Notes: generated by a model from the sequence alone, not told the origin. Counted from the stretch's first letter, positions 8,077 to 17,295 are shown. The stretch: 64,000 nt of DNA from an uncultured Lachnospiraceae bacterium (GCA_946557105.1 CAMNSZ010000004.1:124001-188000); one strand, 5' to 3'. Translations and numbers: made by a program.

Positions 8077-10065
8077 TTGGTTATTAGGGAGAGGTTAAGG
8101 GTGCTTATGGAGCAGAGAACAATACGGCTCAGCAGGAGAGCGGCGACGGAGACATGCTTTTTGCTGATTTTAATTTTATATCCGTTCCGCCATGTGAATT
8201 GGGGGCTGGATTTGTGGGATACGGGTTATAACTATGCCAATTTTACTTACATGGGTCTGGAGCATATGGATTCGATGTGGCTGTTTTCCACTTATCTTGC
8301 AAATGCGGTGGGGCATTTTCTGACAAAGCTGCCTTTTGGGGGAACTTTGATTGGAATGAACGTGTACACGGGGGTGTTTGTGAGTATATTAGCAGCGATG
8401 GGATACTGGTTTTGCAGCAGGAAGCTGGAAATCCCCCCATGGATTGCTTTTGTAGGTGAGTTTGCGGCAATAAGCTTGTGCTGGTGCCCTACGGCGCTTC
8501 TGTATAATTATTTGACTTATGTTCTGTTTTTGGGTTGTGTAATACTGCTTTACAGGGGGCTTACGGAGAAAAAACCCCGGATGCTTTTAGCGGCGGGGAT
8601 TTGTCTGGGGATAAATGTGTTTGTGCGTTTTTCCAATCTACCGGAGGCTGCAATGATCTTGGCTGTGTGGGCATATGCGGCGATGGAGGGAAGTAAGAGA
8701 AAAGAGAAGCGGTTTAAGGAAGGCTTTTTTCAGGCATGCAGGCATACAATGTGGTGTCTGTCAGGATATTTAGGCGCTCTTGCGGTGATGCTTTTTTATT
8801 TTTATGTCAGATATGGGCGAGGAGCCTATACGGAGGGAATACGCAGGCTGTTTGCCATGACGGACACTGCAACGGATTATAAGGCCTCCTCTATGTTGGC
8901 AGGCATGGTTTATCCTTATTTGGATATGCTTTATTGGCTGGAACATATTTTAGTATTTGTGGGAGCGGGAACGCTTATTTTTGCCGCGGCGGCATTTTTA
9001 GCGGAGTATTGTGAAGCAATCAGAAAAAATGAAGGGCTTGTACGCCTGTTTCACGCAGGCGGTAAAATTGCGGCAGTATTAATAACGGTCGTTATGATAC
9101 TTTGGTTATATAGAAGTCCGTCGGTTTCTTTTTTGTTTTTGGGAACAGGAAGTGAAGGGCTGCAGGAATGGTATACAAATAAATTTGTTTCCTTTTTGTT
9201 TTACAGTTATGATTCCATGTACCGTCCCGGAGTGCTATTTTTAATGCTGACAGCGTTTATCGGCGTGCTGTGTGTTTTTAAGAAAGGAAGTCCGAAGCAG
9301 GAGAAGCTGATTAGCATTATGGTGGTTCTTATTATATTTTTGACGGCGCTCGGCAGCAACAACGGCGTTTATCCCAGTATGAATAATCTATTTGTGGCGG
9401 CGCCCTATACGCTTTGGCAGTGTGTGAAATTTCTTCAATGGACTTGGAAAAAGCAAGAGAAAGAGGCGCGTTGGAGGCGTGTAATCAGCTTTGCGCCGGT
9501 AAAGCAGGCGCTTTGCGCCATGCTGATTTTGTTTTTGGTGCATAGTGTGGGTTTTGGAGCTAAGTTTGTGTTTGCGGAAGCAACGGGAGTACAGGATGTG
9601 AGCGCCGAGGTTTATAACAATGAGGTTCTTGCGGGGGTGAAAATGGCTCCTGAGCGCGCCGCATGTATAAGTGAGCTTACCGCTTATATTGAGGAAAAGC
9701 AGCTTCAATACCGGGAGGTAATTTTGTATGGTTATATTCCGTCGCTTTCATTTTATCTGAGGATGCCTCCGTCGTTTAATTCATGGTGCGATTTGCCCTC
9801 TTATAGCGTAAGGGTTATGGAAAGCGAGCTGCAAAGGCTTGGCAGGGAGCTGGAACAGGGAGGGGAGCGCCCTGTTATTATTGCGGAGAAAAGCTATGGG
9901 GAGTATGAGAGGCAGGGCGATAAAAAGTCGTCTTTGTCCGAAAGCGCCGACAAGGCGGAAAAAAGGATTTCGGGAGATGAAAAGTGGCAGATGATATCAC
10001 AATTTATGAAAAAGCATGGTTATGTGCTTACCTTTTCCAACGACAAATTTTATGTCTGGCAGTGA
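8077..10065 (+). CDS. Large polytopic membrane protein, possibly GT-C glycosyltransferase-like
   Basis: About 662 residues with some 11-12 hydrophobic segments and a soluble tail of roughly 150 residues. The N-terminal pattern HVNWGLDLWDTGYNYANF, with acidic residues in the first outside loop, resembles GT-C transferases that use lipid-linked sugars, but I cannot assign a family. Start choice is uncertain: TTG 8077 follows GAGGAAG with good spacing, GTG 8101 follows GGGAGAGG, and ATG 8107 is also in frame. The gene follows the acyltransferase by 36 bp on the same strand, supporting a shared role in envelope glycan assembly (inference). Confidence 0.7.
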   Translation: MVIRERLRVLMEQRTIRLSRRAATETCFLLILILYPFRHVNWGLDLWDTGYNYANFTYMGLEHMDSMWLFSTYLANAVGHFLTKLPFGGTLIGMNVYTGVFVSILAAMGYWFCSRKLEIPPWIAFVGEFAAISLCWCPTALLYNYLTYVLFLGCVILLYRGLTEKKPRMLLAAGICLGINVFVRFSNLPEAAMILAVWAYAAMEGSKRKEKRFKEGFFQACRHTMWCLSGYLGALAVMLFYFYVRYGRGAYTEGIRRLFAMTDTATDYKASSMLAGMVYPYLDMLYWLEHILVFVGAGTLIFAAAAFLAEYCEAIRKNEGLVRLFHAGGKIAAVLITVVMILWLYRSPSVSFLFLGTGSEGLQEWYTNKFVSFLFYSYDSMYRPGVLFLMLTAFIGVLCVFKKGSPKQEKLISIMVVLIIFLTALGSNNGVYPSMNNLFVAAPYTLWQCVKFLQWTWKKQEKEARWRRVISFAPVKQALCAMLILFLVHSVGFGAKFVFAEATGVQDVSAEVYNNEVLAGVKMAPERAACISELTAYIEEKQLQYREVILYGYIPSLSFYLRMPPSFNSWCDLPSYSVRVMESELQRLGRELEQGGERPVIIAEKSYGEYERQGDKKSSLSESADKAEKRISGDEKWQMISQFMKKHGYVLTFSNDKFYVWQ

Positions 10066-10400
10066 TTCTGCTGCGGGCGGATTTGTTGCACAGACCGGAA
10101 AGGCTGGCGGGTGACGGTTTGTGCTTAAAACCCTTCAACAAAATGATTTCCGTACATTGCCCAATATTTCCTATCGGGCAATCGTTGAAGACAGAGCATG
10201 GTAAAATAGTTTTCCTCCGTTTAGCTTTCATAGCAAAATCGGGTGCATATTCTAAAGGCAGGTCGAGGCTTTTGATTAATAACGATTGTTATTTACTCTG
10301 CGCGCTATCTTCTTATAATGTTGCCTAACTATGAAGAACGGGCTTGTCTGTTCCAAACGCTGTGACAGGAAAAAGTATGAATAAATATTTTAGAACAGGT
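10066..10400. other. Intergenic region with a nested hairpin
   Basis: Convergent region between the membrane protein and asparaginase genes; no supported gene. A two-level hairpin lies at 10133-10190: outer CTTCAAC 10133-10139 with GTTGAAG 10184-10190, inner TTGCCC 10157-10162 with GGGCAA 10176-10181. It lacks a T run and its role is unknown. Confidence 0.4.
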
Positions 10401-11402
10401 TTATGGAATGATATCCTCGCCTATGGGAGTTTCCATAAGCTCTTTTAATATACTATCGTTAGACCCGCCGCAGGAGCCTATTGCCATCCAAAGCTTTATA
10501 TACATTGCGATAGGGGAAGCGGGGGGCAAGGTATGAATGCCAAGGCGTTTCCATACTTTCACACTCTCATAATCCGTATCATGATTGGCGCCCGTCAGGA
10601 AAACAGGAAGCTTTCTTGCGTTTGCTTCGTTATAGAAGCTTGTCATATTTGGCGTTGTACTGCAAAGGGTGCCCGAGTGATAAGTGTCTAGCAGTATAGC
10701 CTTAATATTATCTGATAAGGAAGGGTACTCCATTCCGGGATAGGGGAATATTCGTAAAATATCAGAATTCCAGCTGTCGGGTAAAGTGAATGTGGGTACA
10801 TTATCTATCTGCAGACTGCGGTAGCCGGGATTGGGAATAAAGACATTTTCCCGGTATAGGCCATAATATTGCCCTAAAATACTGAAAAGCTCATCAGAGT
10901 AGCCAAGATGGGGAAGAAGCCTTGTGCCTCGATGAATATAAGTAATAGCGTCACTGTTGCGATAGGAAACAAATACTCCGCTGCCATGCTTTTGCATGAT
11001 AAATTCAACGGCATGGGTAAAGTTGTGGATGCCGTTGGCGGCGGGATGGTCTAAAACAAGATTGCTGGAGACAAACAGAATAGGAATCCGTGCATTGGCA
11101 AGTAAATAGCCCATAGCGGCGGCAGAATACTGAAGAGTGTCCGTGCCATGGGTGACAATTATGCCATCATAGCTCCGTGAAGCATTTTCAAGCAGACATA
11201 AGCCAAGAGAAGACAGGGTGCGGCCGGTAAGATTTTCGCTTAAGAGGGTGTAGGGGTGGATAATTTCAAACTCTACATTATTTTTATTTGAAGCCTTATA
11301 CATTTCAATTAACTTAAATGATTTGCTTTTATCGGGGGAAATAAATTCTTTATTGACAGTGCTGCCAATGGTTCCGCCGGTACATATGACCAAAATTTTC
11401 AT
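10401..11402 (-). CDS. ansA: L-asparaginase, type I (cytoplasmic) family
   Basis: 333 residues. The first catalytic Thr motif CTGGTIGS (Thr 11) and the second motif THGTDT (Thr 87, Asp 88) are both present and intact. There is no signal peptide, so it is a cytoplasmic asparaginase that hydrolyses Asn to Asp and ammonia. GGAGGAATCAGC on the minus strand gives the ribosome binding site before ATG. It is transcribed away from the radical-SAM gene, and its promoter lies at 11541-11569. Glutaminase side activity, or a related amidohydrolase such as Glu-tRNA amidotransferase GatD, cannot be excluded, but the length and lack of a GatD N-terminal domain favour asparaginase. Confidence 0.9.
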   Translation of the reverse strand: MKILVICTGGTIGSTVNKEFISPDKSKSFKLIEMYKASNKNNVEFEIIHPYTLLSENLTGRTLSSLGLCLLENASRSYDGIIVTHGTDTLQYSAAAMGYLLANARIPILFVSSNLVLDHPAANGIHNFTHAVEFIMQKHGSGVFVSYRNSDAITYIHRGTRLLPHLGYSDELFSILGQYYGLYRENVFIPNPGYRSLQIDNVPTFTLPDSWNSDILRIFPYPGMEYPSLSDNIKAILLDTYHSGTLCSTTPNMTSFYNEANARKLPVFLTGANHDTDYESVKVWKRLGIHTLPPASPIAMYIKLWMAIGSCGGSNDSILKELMETPIGEDIIP

Positions 11403-11540
11403 GCTGATTCCTCCTTAAGCTAAGCAGACCTGAATGTGTGTCGTTCCAATATAGTCCTTGTCCGTAAGTTACGTTGTCCAAACGGCTATTTTTGATAAGC
11501 GCTTACAGAAAAGCCGTGAAACCAGACTGCCGCTGAACAT

Positions 11541-11569
11541 ATTATAGTTAATTATATTAAACAAATCAA
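11541..11569 (-). promoter_or_regulatory. Promoter of the asparaginase gene
   Basis: On the minus strand: TTGATT (11569-11564), 17-bp spacer, TATAAT (11546-11541). The leader of about 130 nt contains a hairpin with AAGCGCTTA at its centre (around 11495-11503) that is one base off a cre-type operator, so catabolite control is possible but weak. Confidence 0.6.
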
Positions 11570-11629
11570 CGGCTGCGGGGAAGATTTTGGACAATAGGTA
11601 AGGCGTTTATGGAAAAAGGTAAAAAACTA

Positions 11630-11658
11630 TTGCGGAAGCAGAACATATGTGCTATACT
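11630..11658 (+). promoter_or_regulatory. Promoter of the radical-SAM repair operon
   Basis: TTGCGG (11630-11635), 17-bp spacer, TATACT (11653-11658). Both LexA boxes overlap or abut it. Confidence 0.65.
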
Positions 11659-11678
11659 TCAAACAGAACAAATGTTTG
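11640..11678 (+). promoter_or_regulatory. Two LexA (SOS) boxes
   Basis: AGAACATATGTGCT (11640-11653) and AGAACAAATGTTTG (11665-11678), 25 bp apart start to start. Both fit the Gram-positive LexA operator CGAACRNRYGTTYC except for the flanking bases and one inner position. Box 1 fills the spacer of the promoter and ends on its -10; box 2 lies around the transcription start. Repression by LexA is therefore strongly suggested. Confidence 0.75.
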
Positions 11679-11708
11679 TAGAGAGTTTTGAGAGAGGAGA
11701 GCGGAAGG

Positions 11709-13061
11709 GTGGAATTTCTGGCTACAGGGCAGGAAATGTCTCTGATGAATAAATTGGGCATACTGACGGATGCCGCGAAATATGACGTTGCTTGTACTTC
11801 CAGCGGTGTGGACAGAAAGGGGAACGGTAAATCAATGGGTAATTGCGTGGCAGCCGGTATCTGCCATAGCTTTAGCAGCGACGGACGCTGTATTTCTCTC
11901 TTGAAGATATTACTGACAAACGAGTGTGTTTATGACTGTAAGTATTGTATGAACCGATGCTCCAACGACGTTCCGAGGGCTACCTTTACTCCGCAGGAGA
12001 TTTGTACGCTTACCATGGAATTCTATCGCAGGAATTATATAGAAGGATTGTTTTTGAGTTCAGGGATTCTTAAGAGCCCTACCTTTACAATGGAGCTGAT
12101 TTACCGGACCATTTGGCTTTTGCGCAACAAATACGGCTTTAACGGTTATATTCATGTGAAGGCTATTCCGGGCGCAGACGCCGAGCTGGTGAGGCGGACG
12201 GGCTTTTTGGCGGACAGAATGAGTGTGAATCTGGAGCTTCCTACTGCGGAGGGGCTGCGCGCGCTGGCGCCCAATAAGCATCGTAAGAATATTCTGGCGC
12301 CCATGCGCCAAATACAGAACGGCATACATGCTAATAAGGAGGAGCTGGTGGTGTATCGCAATGCACCGAAATTCGTATCCGGAGGTCAGTCAACGCAGAT
12401 GATCATCGGCGCTACGCAGGAAAACGATTACCAAATATTGAATGTGGCGGAGAGCCTATATCAGAAGTTTGAGCTTAAAAGGGTGTTCTATTCTGCATTT
12501 GTGAAGGTCAATGAGGATAAGCTGCTTCCTACGCTGCCGGGAGGGCCGCCGCTGCTGAGGGAGCACAGATTGTATCAGGCGGATTGGCTGCTGAGGTTCT
12601 ACGGATTCAAGGCTGAGGAGCTCTTGGATGAAAAACGCCCGTTTTTTAATGTGCTGCTGGACCCCAAGGAGGACTGGGCGGTGAGACATTTAGAGCAGTT
12701 TCCGGTGGAAATCAACAGAGCGCCTTATGATACGTTATTAAGGGTTCCCGGAGTGGGCGTGAAAAGTGCCATGCGTATTGTGGCGGCAAGAAAAAGTGCG
12801 AATCTGACTTTTTCCGATTTGAAGAAGATAGGCGTAGTGTTAAAGCGTGCCATGTTTTTTGTTACCTGCAACGGCAGGCTGATGTATCCGGTGAAGCTGG
12901 AGGAGGATTATATTGTGCGCAGCCTTACAGGTGCAAAGGAGCGTATTCAATTCGGAAGTGATGGAATGACCTACAGGCAGATGTCGCTGTTTGATACGGG
13001 CAGCTTCGGAAGGGAGCCGTCGCGAACGGAAAGGATAGCCGCAGCGTCCGGGCAGCTATAG
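11709..13061 (+). CDS. Putative DNA modification/repair radical SAM protein (TIGR03916-like)
   Basis: 450 residues from GTG 11709, chosen because AGGAGA (11695-11700) is 8 bases upstream; the frame is open to TTG 11688. The radical SAM cluster motif is NECVYDCKYC, a CX3CX2C with Cys at about 73, 77 and 80. Several further Cys precede it. Near the C terminus, INRAPYDTLLRVPGVGVKSA is a helix-hairpin-helix DNA-binding motif. This layout matches the family named for linkage to uracil-DNA glycosylase. The next gene is the expected partner. Two LexA boxes over the promoter support a role in the DNA damage response. The chemical reaction is not known for this family. Confidence 0.88.
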   Translation: MEFLATGQEMSLMNKLGILTDAAKYDVACTSSGVDRKGNGKSMGNCVAAGICHSFSSDGRCISLLKILLTNECVYDCKYCMNRCSNDVPRATFTPQEICTLTMEFYRRNYIEGLFLSSGILKSPTFTMELIYRTIWLLRNKYGFNGYIHVKAIPGADAELVRRTGFLADRMSVNLELPTAEGLRALAPNKHRKNILAPMRQIQNGIHANKEELVVYRNAPKFVSGGQSTQMIIGATQENDYQILNVAESLYQKFELKRVFYSAFVKVNEDKLLPTLPGGPPLLREHRLYQADWLLRFYGFKAEELLDEKRPFFNVLLDPKEDWAVRHLEQFPVEINRAPYDTLLRVPGVGVKSAMRIVAARKSANLTFSDLKKIGVVLKRAMFFVTCNGRLMYPVKLEEDYIVRSLTGAKERIQFGSDGMTYRQMSLFDTGSFGREPSRTERIAAASGQL

Positions 13062-13126
13062 AGGCCGCAGTAGCATATCCGTGTGCCATGGCACGGATAT
13101 TTGTGTGATACAAAGAGGAGTACAAG

Positions 13127-13891
13127 ATGCTGGTATATCAATGTGAGGATTCGCTGGAAGGGATTTTTACGGCGGTTTATAATGCATATGAGGAGAAGAG
13201 AGAGCCTGCGGACACTATGTTAAGTCTGGAGGAAGAATTGTTTTTGTTTGCGGAATATCGCGTTGTTGAGCCGGATCCGGACAGGGCGCTGAAGGTCATG
13301 CGGACCTTGAAGAGGAAATTTGGAGAAGATGATTACATGCGCATTTGTTTAAGCTTATCCGCGCCGGACCCGGCAAAGGCACAGGCGGTTTATCAGACGA
13401 TAGCGGCGGGGCTTGCCGGGAAGAGGAACTTATGGGGGTCTCTGTTTGATAACCTTTCCAATGATTATGTACATCAGGCGTTTTCTCTGGCAAGAGGAGC
13501 AATGAACGAGAATTGCCATTTAAGAGGTTTTTTACGATTTCAGGAGCTGGAGGGAGGGATTCTTTATTCTAAGATAGGTCCCAAAAACAATATTTTGACT
13601 TTTTTGATGGCACATTTTGCAGACCGCTTTCCTGTGGAGAATTTTATAATATATGACGATACGCGCAATTTATTTGGGGTTCATCCGGCAGGAGGACAAT
13701 GGTATTTGTTGACGGGTACGCAGATATTGGAGGAGTCAATAGATTTTGAATTGTCGGATAGGGAGCGGCAATATCAGGAACTATTCCGCCATTTTTGCCA
13801 TAAAATAGCTATTAAAGATAGGAAAAATCTGAAATTGCAGCGGAATATGCTTCCGCTGAGATTCCAAGAATATATGGTGGAATTCAATTAA
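13127..13891 (+). CDS. TIGR03915-like putative DNA repair/metabolism protein (partner of the radical SAM protein)
   Basis: 254 residues with AGAGGAG before the ATG. The opening YQCEDSLEGIFTAVYNAYE and the C-terminal KIAIKDRKNLKLQRNMLP match what I recall of the family found beside the radical SAM/HhH protein; in other bacteria it is often fused to a uracil-DNA-glycosylase domain. No such glycosylase domain is present here: the protein ends after the partner domain. It is 65 bp downstream of the radical SAM gene, with a small hairpin between (around 13077-13098), and is probably co-regulated by LexA. Molecular function is unknown. Confidence 0.82.
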   Translation: MLVYQCEDSLEGIFTAVYNAYEEKREPADTMLSLEEELFLFAEYRVVEPDPDRALKVMRTLKRKFGEDDYMRICLSLSAPDPAKAQAVYQTIAAGLAGKRNLWGSLFDNLSNDYVHQAFSLARGAMNENCHLRGFLRFQELEGGILYSKIGPKNNILTFLMAHFADRFPVENFIIYDDTRNLFGVHPAGGQWYLLTGTQILEESIDFELSDRERQYQELFRHFCHKIAIKDRKNLKLQRNMLPLRFQEYMVEFN

Positions 13892-14044
13892 TTTTACTCA
13901 ATTTTTCCCAACCTTTAAAAAAGTATCAAAATCCTATGTGCAACTTTTACAAAAGAATAAAATGTAATATTTTGCTAAAGGTAAAATTGCAGAAAATATA
14001 AGTTTTTTATAAAAAGCAGGCTAATTTTTTGAGAGAAAAAAAGC

Positions 14045-14072
14045 TTTACTTTTGCCACTATTTGGCTATAAT
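14045..14072 (+). promoter_or_regulatory. Promoter of the HPr-like gene
   Basis: TTTACT (14045-14050), 16-bp spacer, TATAAT (14067-14072), about 48 bp before the start codon. Confidence 0.55.
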
Positions 14073-14120
14073 AGTAGTAACCTATTGGTGAAGCTTCAAG
14101 AATATGAAAGGAAGGATAAT

Positions 14121-14345
14121 ATGGTAAAGACAATTCGTTTAACACCCGGTGAGGTCCAACATTTTGTTGATGTAACTTCGAGATGTGATTTTGACATTGA
14201 TATTTGTTACAATAGATATGTTGTAGATGCAAAATCATTCCTTGGAGTATATGGGTTGGATTTTGGCAAACCTCTGACTGTGTCCTATGAGGGATATAAT
14301 AGCGAGTTAGAGGAATTGTTAAAGAAAATCGCCATTGCATCTTAA
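14121..14345 (+). CDS. HPr-like protein lacking the phosphorylatable histidine
   Basis: 74 residues from ATG 14121, preceded by AAAGGAAGG; upstream in-frame codons lack a ribosome binding site. The middle, AKSFLGVYGLDFGKPLTV, matches the region around regulatory Ser46 of HPr, and length and secondary-structure pattern fit the HPr fold. The usual GxHARPA active site is absent; the matching N-terminal stretch (about residues 10-20) reads VQHFVDVTSRC, with no HARPA. It therefore cannot act as a normal phosphocarrier and may be a Crh-like regulator or a diverged fold member. It is a single gene with its own promoter and a strong terminator. Confidence 0.75.
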   Translation: MVKTIRLTPGEVQHFVDVTSRCDFDIDICYNRYVVDAKSFLGVYGLDFGKPLTVSYEGYNSELEELLKKIAIAS

Positions 14346-14377
14346 ATATTACGGAAAATTTAGGCGAAAGAAATTTG

Positions 14378-14423
14378 ACTCCCTATGAAAGATAGCGTAC
14401 TATCTTCGTAGGGAGTTTTTTTC
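14378..14423 (+). terminator. Intrinsic terminator of the HPr-like gene
   Basis: Long stem starting ACTCCCTA at 14378 and closing with TAGGGAGT, inner pairing GATAG/CTATC, followed by a run of seven T. Confidence 0.9.
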
Positions 14424-14457
14424 AACCATTACAATGAGCGGGGAGAAATGAGAGACA

Positions 14458-17112
14458 ATGGTAGAGACACAGTTAGTCCAAACGCAGGCAGACAACACTG
14501 ACACGAGAATAGAGCCTCAAATAGGTGAAATACGGGTTTCCGTCAGGAATCTGGTTGAATTTATTCTGCGCGGCGGTGATATAGATAACAGGTATCAAGG
14601 TTCTCCTGAGAACGCTATGCAGGAGGGAAGCCGAATTCACCGTATTCTTCAAAAGCGGATGGGAGCGGAATATCAGGCGGAGGTAAGCCTAAGGTACGCT
14701 CATTCTACAGAAGAGTATGTGTTAGTGGTGGAAGGACGGGCGGACGGTATTATCGACATCAATGAGGAGGTGGTAATTGACGAAATCAAGGGAACCTACA
14801 GAGACGTTTCTAAGATGAAGGCTCCTGTACCAATCCATGTGGCTCAGGCAAAATGCTATGCTTATATGTATGGGTTGAAACGCGGGCCGGCGGCAATTAG
14901 AGTGAGATTGACCTATTGTAATATAGAGACAGAGGACATTCGCTATTTTTATGAAGATTACAGCTTTAAGGAGCTGGGGGAATGGTTTGGAGGACTGATT
15001 GCCGCTTATCGCAAATGGGCGGACTACATGTGGAGGTGGAGGCAGTCCAGACAGGCAGCGCTGGAAAAGCTGGAATTTCCCTTTCCCTATAGGGAAGGAC
15101 AGAGAGAGCTTGTCTCCTATGTTTATCAGACTATTTATCATCACAGAAAGCTCTTTATTGAAGCGCCTACCGGTGTGGGAAAAACTATATCAACTATATT
15201 CCCGGCGCTGAAGGCAATGGGCAGGGGCATGGGCGAAAGGCTCTTTTATCTGACGGCGAAGACCATTACGCGCACCGTGGCAGAGGATGCATTGGAGCTG
15301 CTTAGAAAGAATGGACTCCGTTTTAAAAGTGTAATACTTACGGCAAAGGAAAAAATATGCTTTATGGAGCAGACGGAGTGTAATCCTGAAAGCTGTCCTT
15401 TTGCCAAAGGGCATTATGATCGCGTTAACGACGCCATTTATGCATTGCTTATGAATGAAGAGAGCTTTACAAGGGAAAGGATTGAGGCATATGCCTTGGA
15501 ATATCAGGTGTGCCCCTTTGAGCTTTGTCTTGATATGAGCCTTTTTGCGGATGGAATTATCTGCGACTATAATTACCTATTTGACCCGCATGTGTATCTT
15601 AAGCGCTTTTTTGCGGAAGGAACGGGAGGGAATTACATTTTCTTGATTGACGAGGCACACAATTTGTTGGAGCGTGGAAGGGAGATGTATAGCGCTTCTT
15701 TGATCAAGGAAGATTTTTTGGGATTATTACAGGAGATTAAAAAGACAATATTGTCAGAAATATGCGAGAAATCCCATAAAAACAGCATTGAAGGACAATT
15801 GACATTAAATATGACAGACGTGTCAAAAGAATTTGAGGATGTATTTACGCCGCAGGCCGGGGCAGGAAAGAAAAAGCAATATGGCGGAAGGAGTATTTTT
15901 GTAAGACAGGGCTATGGGGAGAAGCTAATATATCATCTTGAAAAATGTAATAAGGAGCTTCTGACATTGAAGCGTGAGTGCGAGGGCTACCGTCTGGTGG
16001 AGAGCATAGACGGCTTTGTGAACGCATTGCTTCGTCTTTACAATACGTTGGGCGAATATCTGGAGGAGCAGGAGGAGGACAAGCTTCCCGTGAGGGAGAG
16101 TCTGCTGGATTTTTATTTTGACGTATCACATTTTCTGGACATTTATGAGAGAGTAGATGAGAATTATGTAAAATATACTCAGCTCGGGGAGGACGGCAGC
16201 TTTCTGTTAAAGCTTCTTTGCGTAAATCCAAGCGTAAATTTGAAGGAGTGCATGGAGCGGGGCCGAAGTACGATACTGTTTTCCGCCACTTTGTTACCGA
16301 TACAATATTATAAGGGGCTTTTGGGAGGTGATACGGAGGATTATGAGGTTTATGCAAAATCAGTATTTAATCCGGAAAAGAGGGCGCTGCTTATAGCAAA
16401 TGACGTTACGAGTAAATATACAAGACGTTCCGACGAGGAATATCTTAGGATAGCCAAATATATCGATGAAATTGTGAAGAGCAGACAGGGTAATTATATG
16501 GTGTTCTGCCCCTCTTACTCTTTTTTACAGAAAATATATGATATTTATACGCAATATTTTGCAGACGAACAAAAGGAGTGCCTGATGCAGCAGGATTTTA
16601 TGAGCGAGGAGGACAGAGAAGAATTTCTTGCACGTTTTCAAGGCAATACAAGCTGTGATTTGCAGGCTGAAATTTCCATGGAAATCGAATTTGACGCGCA
16701 GGAAGGCACATTAATAGGCTTTTGTGTGCTTGGAGGGATTTTCGGAGAAGGCATTGATTTAAAAAACGATAGTTTGATAGGCGCCATTATCGTGGGAACC
16801 GGATTGCCGCAGGTATGCAATGAGCGGGAGATAGTGAAAAATTATTTTGACGGCAGGGGTGAAAACGGCTTTGATTACTCTTATCGTTATCCGGGAATGA
16901 ATAAGGTGCTGCAGGCGGCGGGGAGAGTGATCCGCACGGCGGAGGATGTGGGGATAATCGCACTTTTGGACGAGCGCTTTCTACAGTTTCCCTACCAAAA
17001 AATGTTTCCCAGAGAATGGGAGACATTTGAGATGGTGTGCGTGAATAATGTTGCGGACAGGGTAGAAAGATTTTGGGATTCATGGGCTAAGTATGAAAAC
17101 CGCTTGGTGTAA
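14458..17112 (+). CDS. DinG/XPD-like Fe-S helicase with N-terminal PD-(D/E)XK nuclease-like domain
   Basis: 884 residues. Residues about 30-200 form a nuclease-like domain: GRADG (Asp 96) followed by DEIKG (Glu 109, Lys 111), the D...ExK core of PD-(D/E)XK enzymes. The helicase starts near 210 with Walker A EAPTGVGKT (about 235-243), DEAH near 397-400, and QAAGRVIR close to the end. Cys residues in CFMEQTECNPESCPF and QVCPFELC fit the Fe-S cluster of XPD/DinG helicases. The predicted role is DNA repair or processing of branched or RNA-DNA structures. Unlike the nearby radical-SAM operon, no LexA box was found upstream. It follows a terminator, so it is probably a separate transcription unit. 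Confidence 0.87.
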   Translation: MVETQLVQTQADNTDTRIEPQIGEIRVSVRNLVEFILRGGDIDNRYQGSPENAMQEGSRIHRILQKRMGAEYQAEVSLRYAHSTEEYVLVVEGRADGIIDINEEVVIDEIKGTYRDVSKMKAPVPIHVAQAKCYAYMYGLKRGPAAIRVRLTYCNIETEDIRYFYEDYSFKELGEWFGGLIAAYRKWADYMWRWRQSRQAALEKLEFPFPYREGQRELVSYVYQTIYHHRKLFIEAPTGVGKTISTIFPALKAMGRGMGERLFYLTAKTITRTVAEDALELLRKNGLRFKSVILTAKEKICFMEQTECNPESCPFAKGHYDRVNDAIYALLMNEESFTRERIEAYALEYQVCPFELCLDMSLFADGIICDYNYLFDPHVYLKRFFAEGTGGNYIFLIDEAHNLLERGREMYSASLIKEDFLGLLQEIKKTILSEICEKSHKNSIEGQLTLNMTDVSKEFEDVFTPQAGAGKKKQYGGRSIFVRQGYGEKLIYHLEKCNKELLTLKRECEGYRLVESIDGFVNALLRLYNTLGEYLEEQEEDKLPVRESLLDFYFDVSHFLDIYERVDENYVKYTQLGEDGSFLLKLLCVNPSVNLKECMERGRSTILFSATLLPIQYYKGLLGGDTEDYEVYAKSVFNPEKRALLIANDVTSKYTRRSDEEYLRIAKYIDEIVKSRQGNYMVFCPSYSFLQKIYDIYTQYFADEQKECLMQQDFMSEEDREEFLARFQGNTSCDLQAEISMEIEFDAQEGTLIGFCVLGGIFGEGIDLKNDSLIGAIIVGTGLPQVCNEREIVKNYFDGRGENGFDYSYRYPGMNKVLQAAGRVIRTAEDVGIIALLDERFLQFPYQKMFPREWETFEMVCVNNVADRVERFWDSWAKYENRLV

Positions 17113-17178
17113 ATATGTAAATATGCTAATATGTTAATACATTATGTAACCTAAATGGATTGCTTTTAAAAGGGGGAA

Positions 17179-17295
17179 ATGAATGAAATGACAGCAAAAG
17201 GCAAGAAAATGACAGGTACAAAAAGCAAAAATGACATGTGTGTTTATGTGGATAACTATGTGGAATTGGTGGATTTCTTAGAAAAAGTTCTTTAA
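17179..17295 (+). CDS. Possible 38-residue small protein
   Basis: ATG 17179 follows AAAAGGGGG at good distance and reads 38 codons to TAA at 17293-17295. The product begins MNEMTAKGKKMTGTKSKND, a basic head, and ends VYVDNYVELVDFLEKVL, a hydrophobic/acidic amphipathic tail. No family is recognised. Support is the ribosome binding site and codon use only. Confidence 0.4.
   Translation: MNEMTAKGKKMTGTKSKNDMCVYVDNYVELVDFLEKVL

Noticed and set aside
9984..10328. 114-codon frame overlapping the end of the membrane protein gene
   Set aside because: Overlaps a better-supported gene, no ribosome binding site, and continues through a nested hairpin.
11493..11507. cre (CcpA) operator before asparaginase
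   Set aside because: TGATAAGCGCTTACA is close but offset by one base from the cre consensus on either strand; kept only as a remark.
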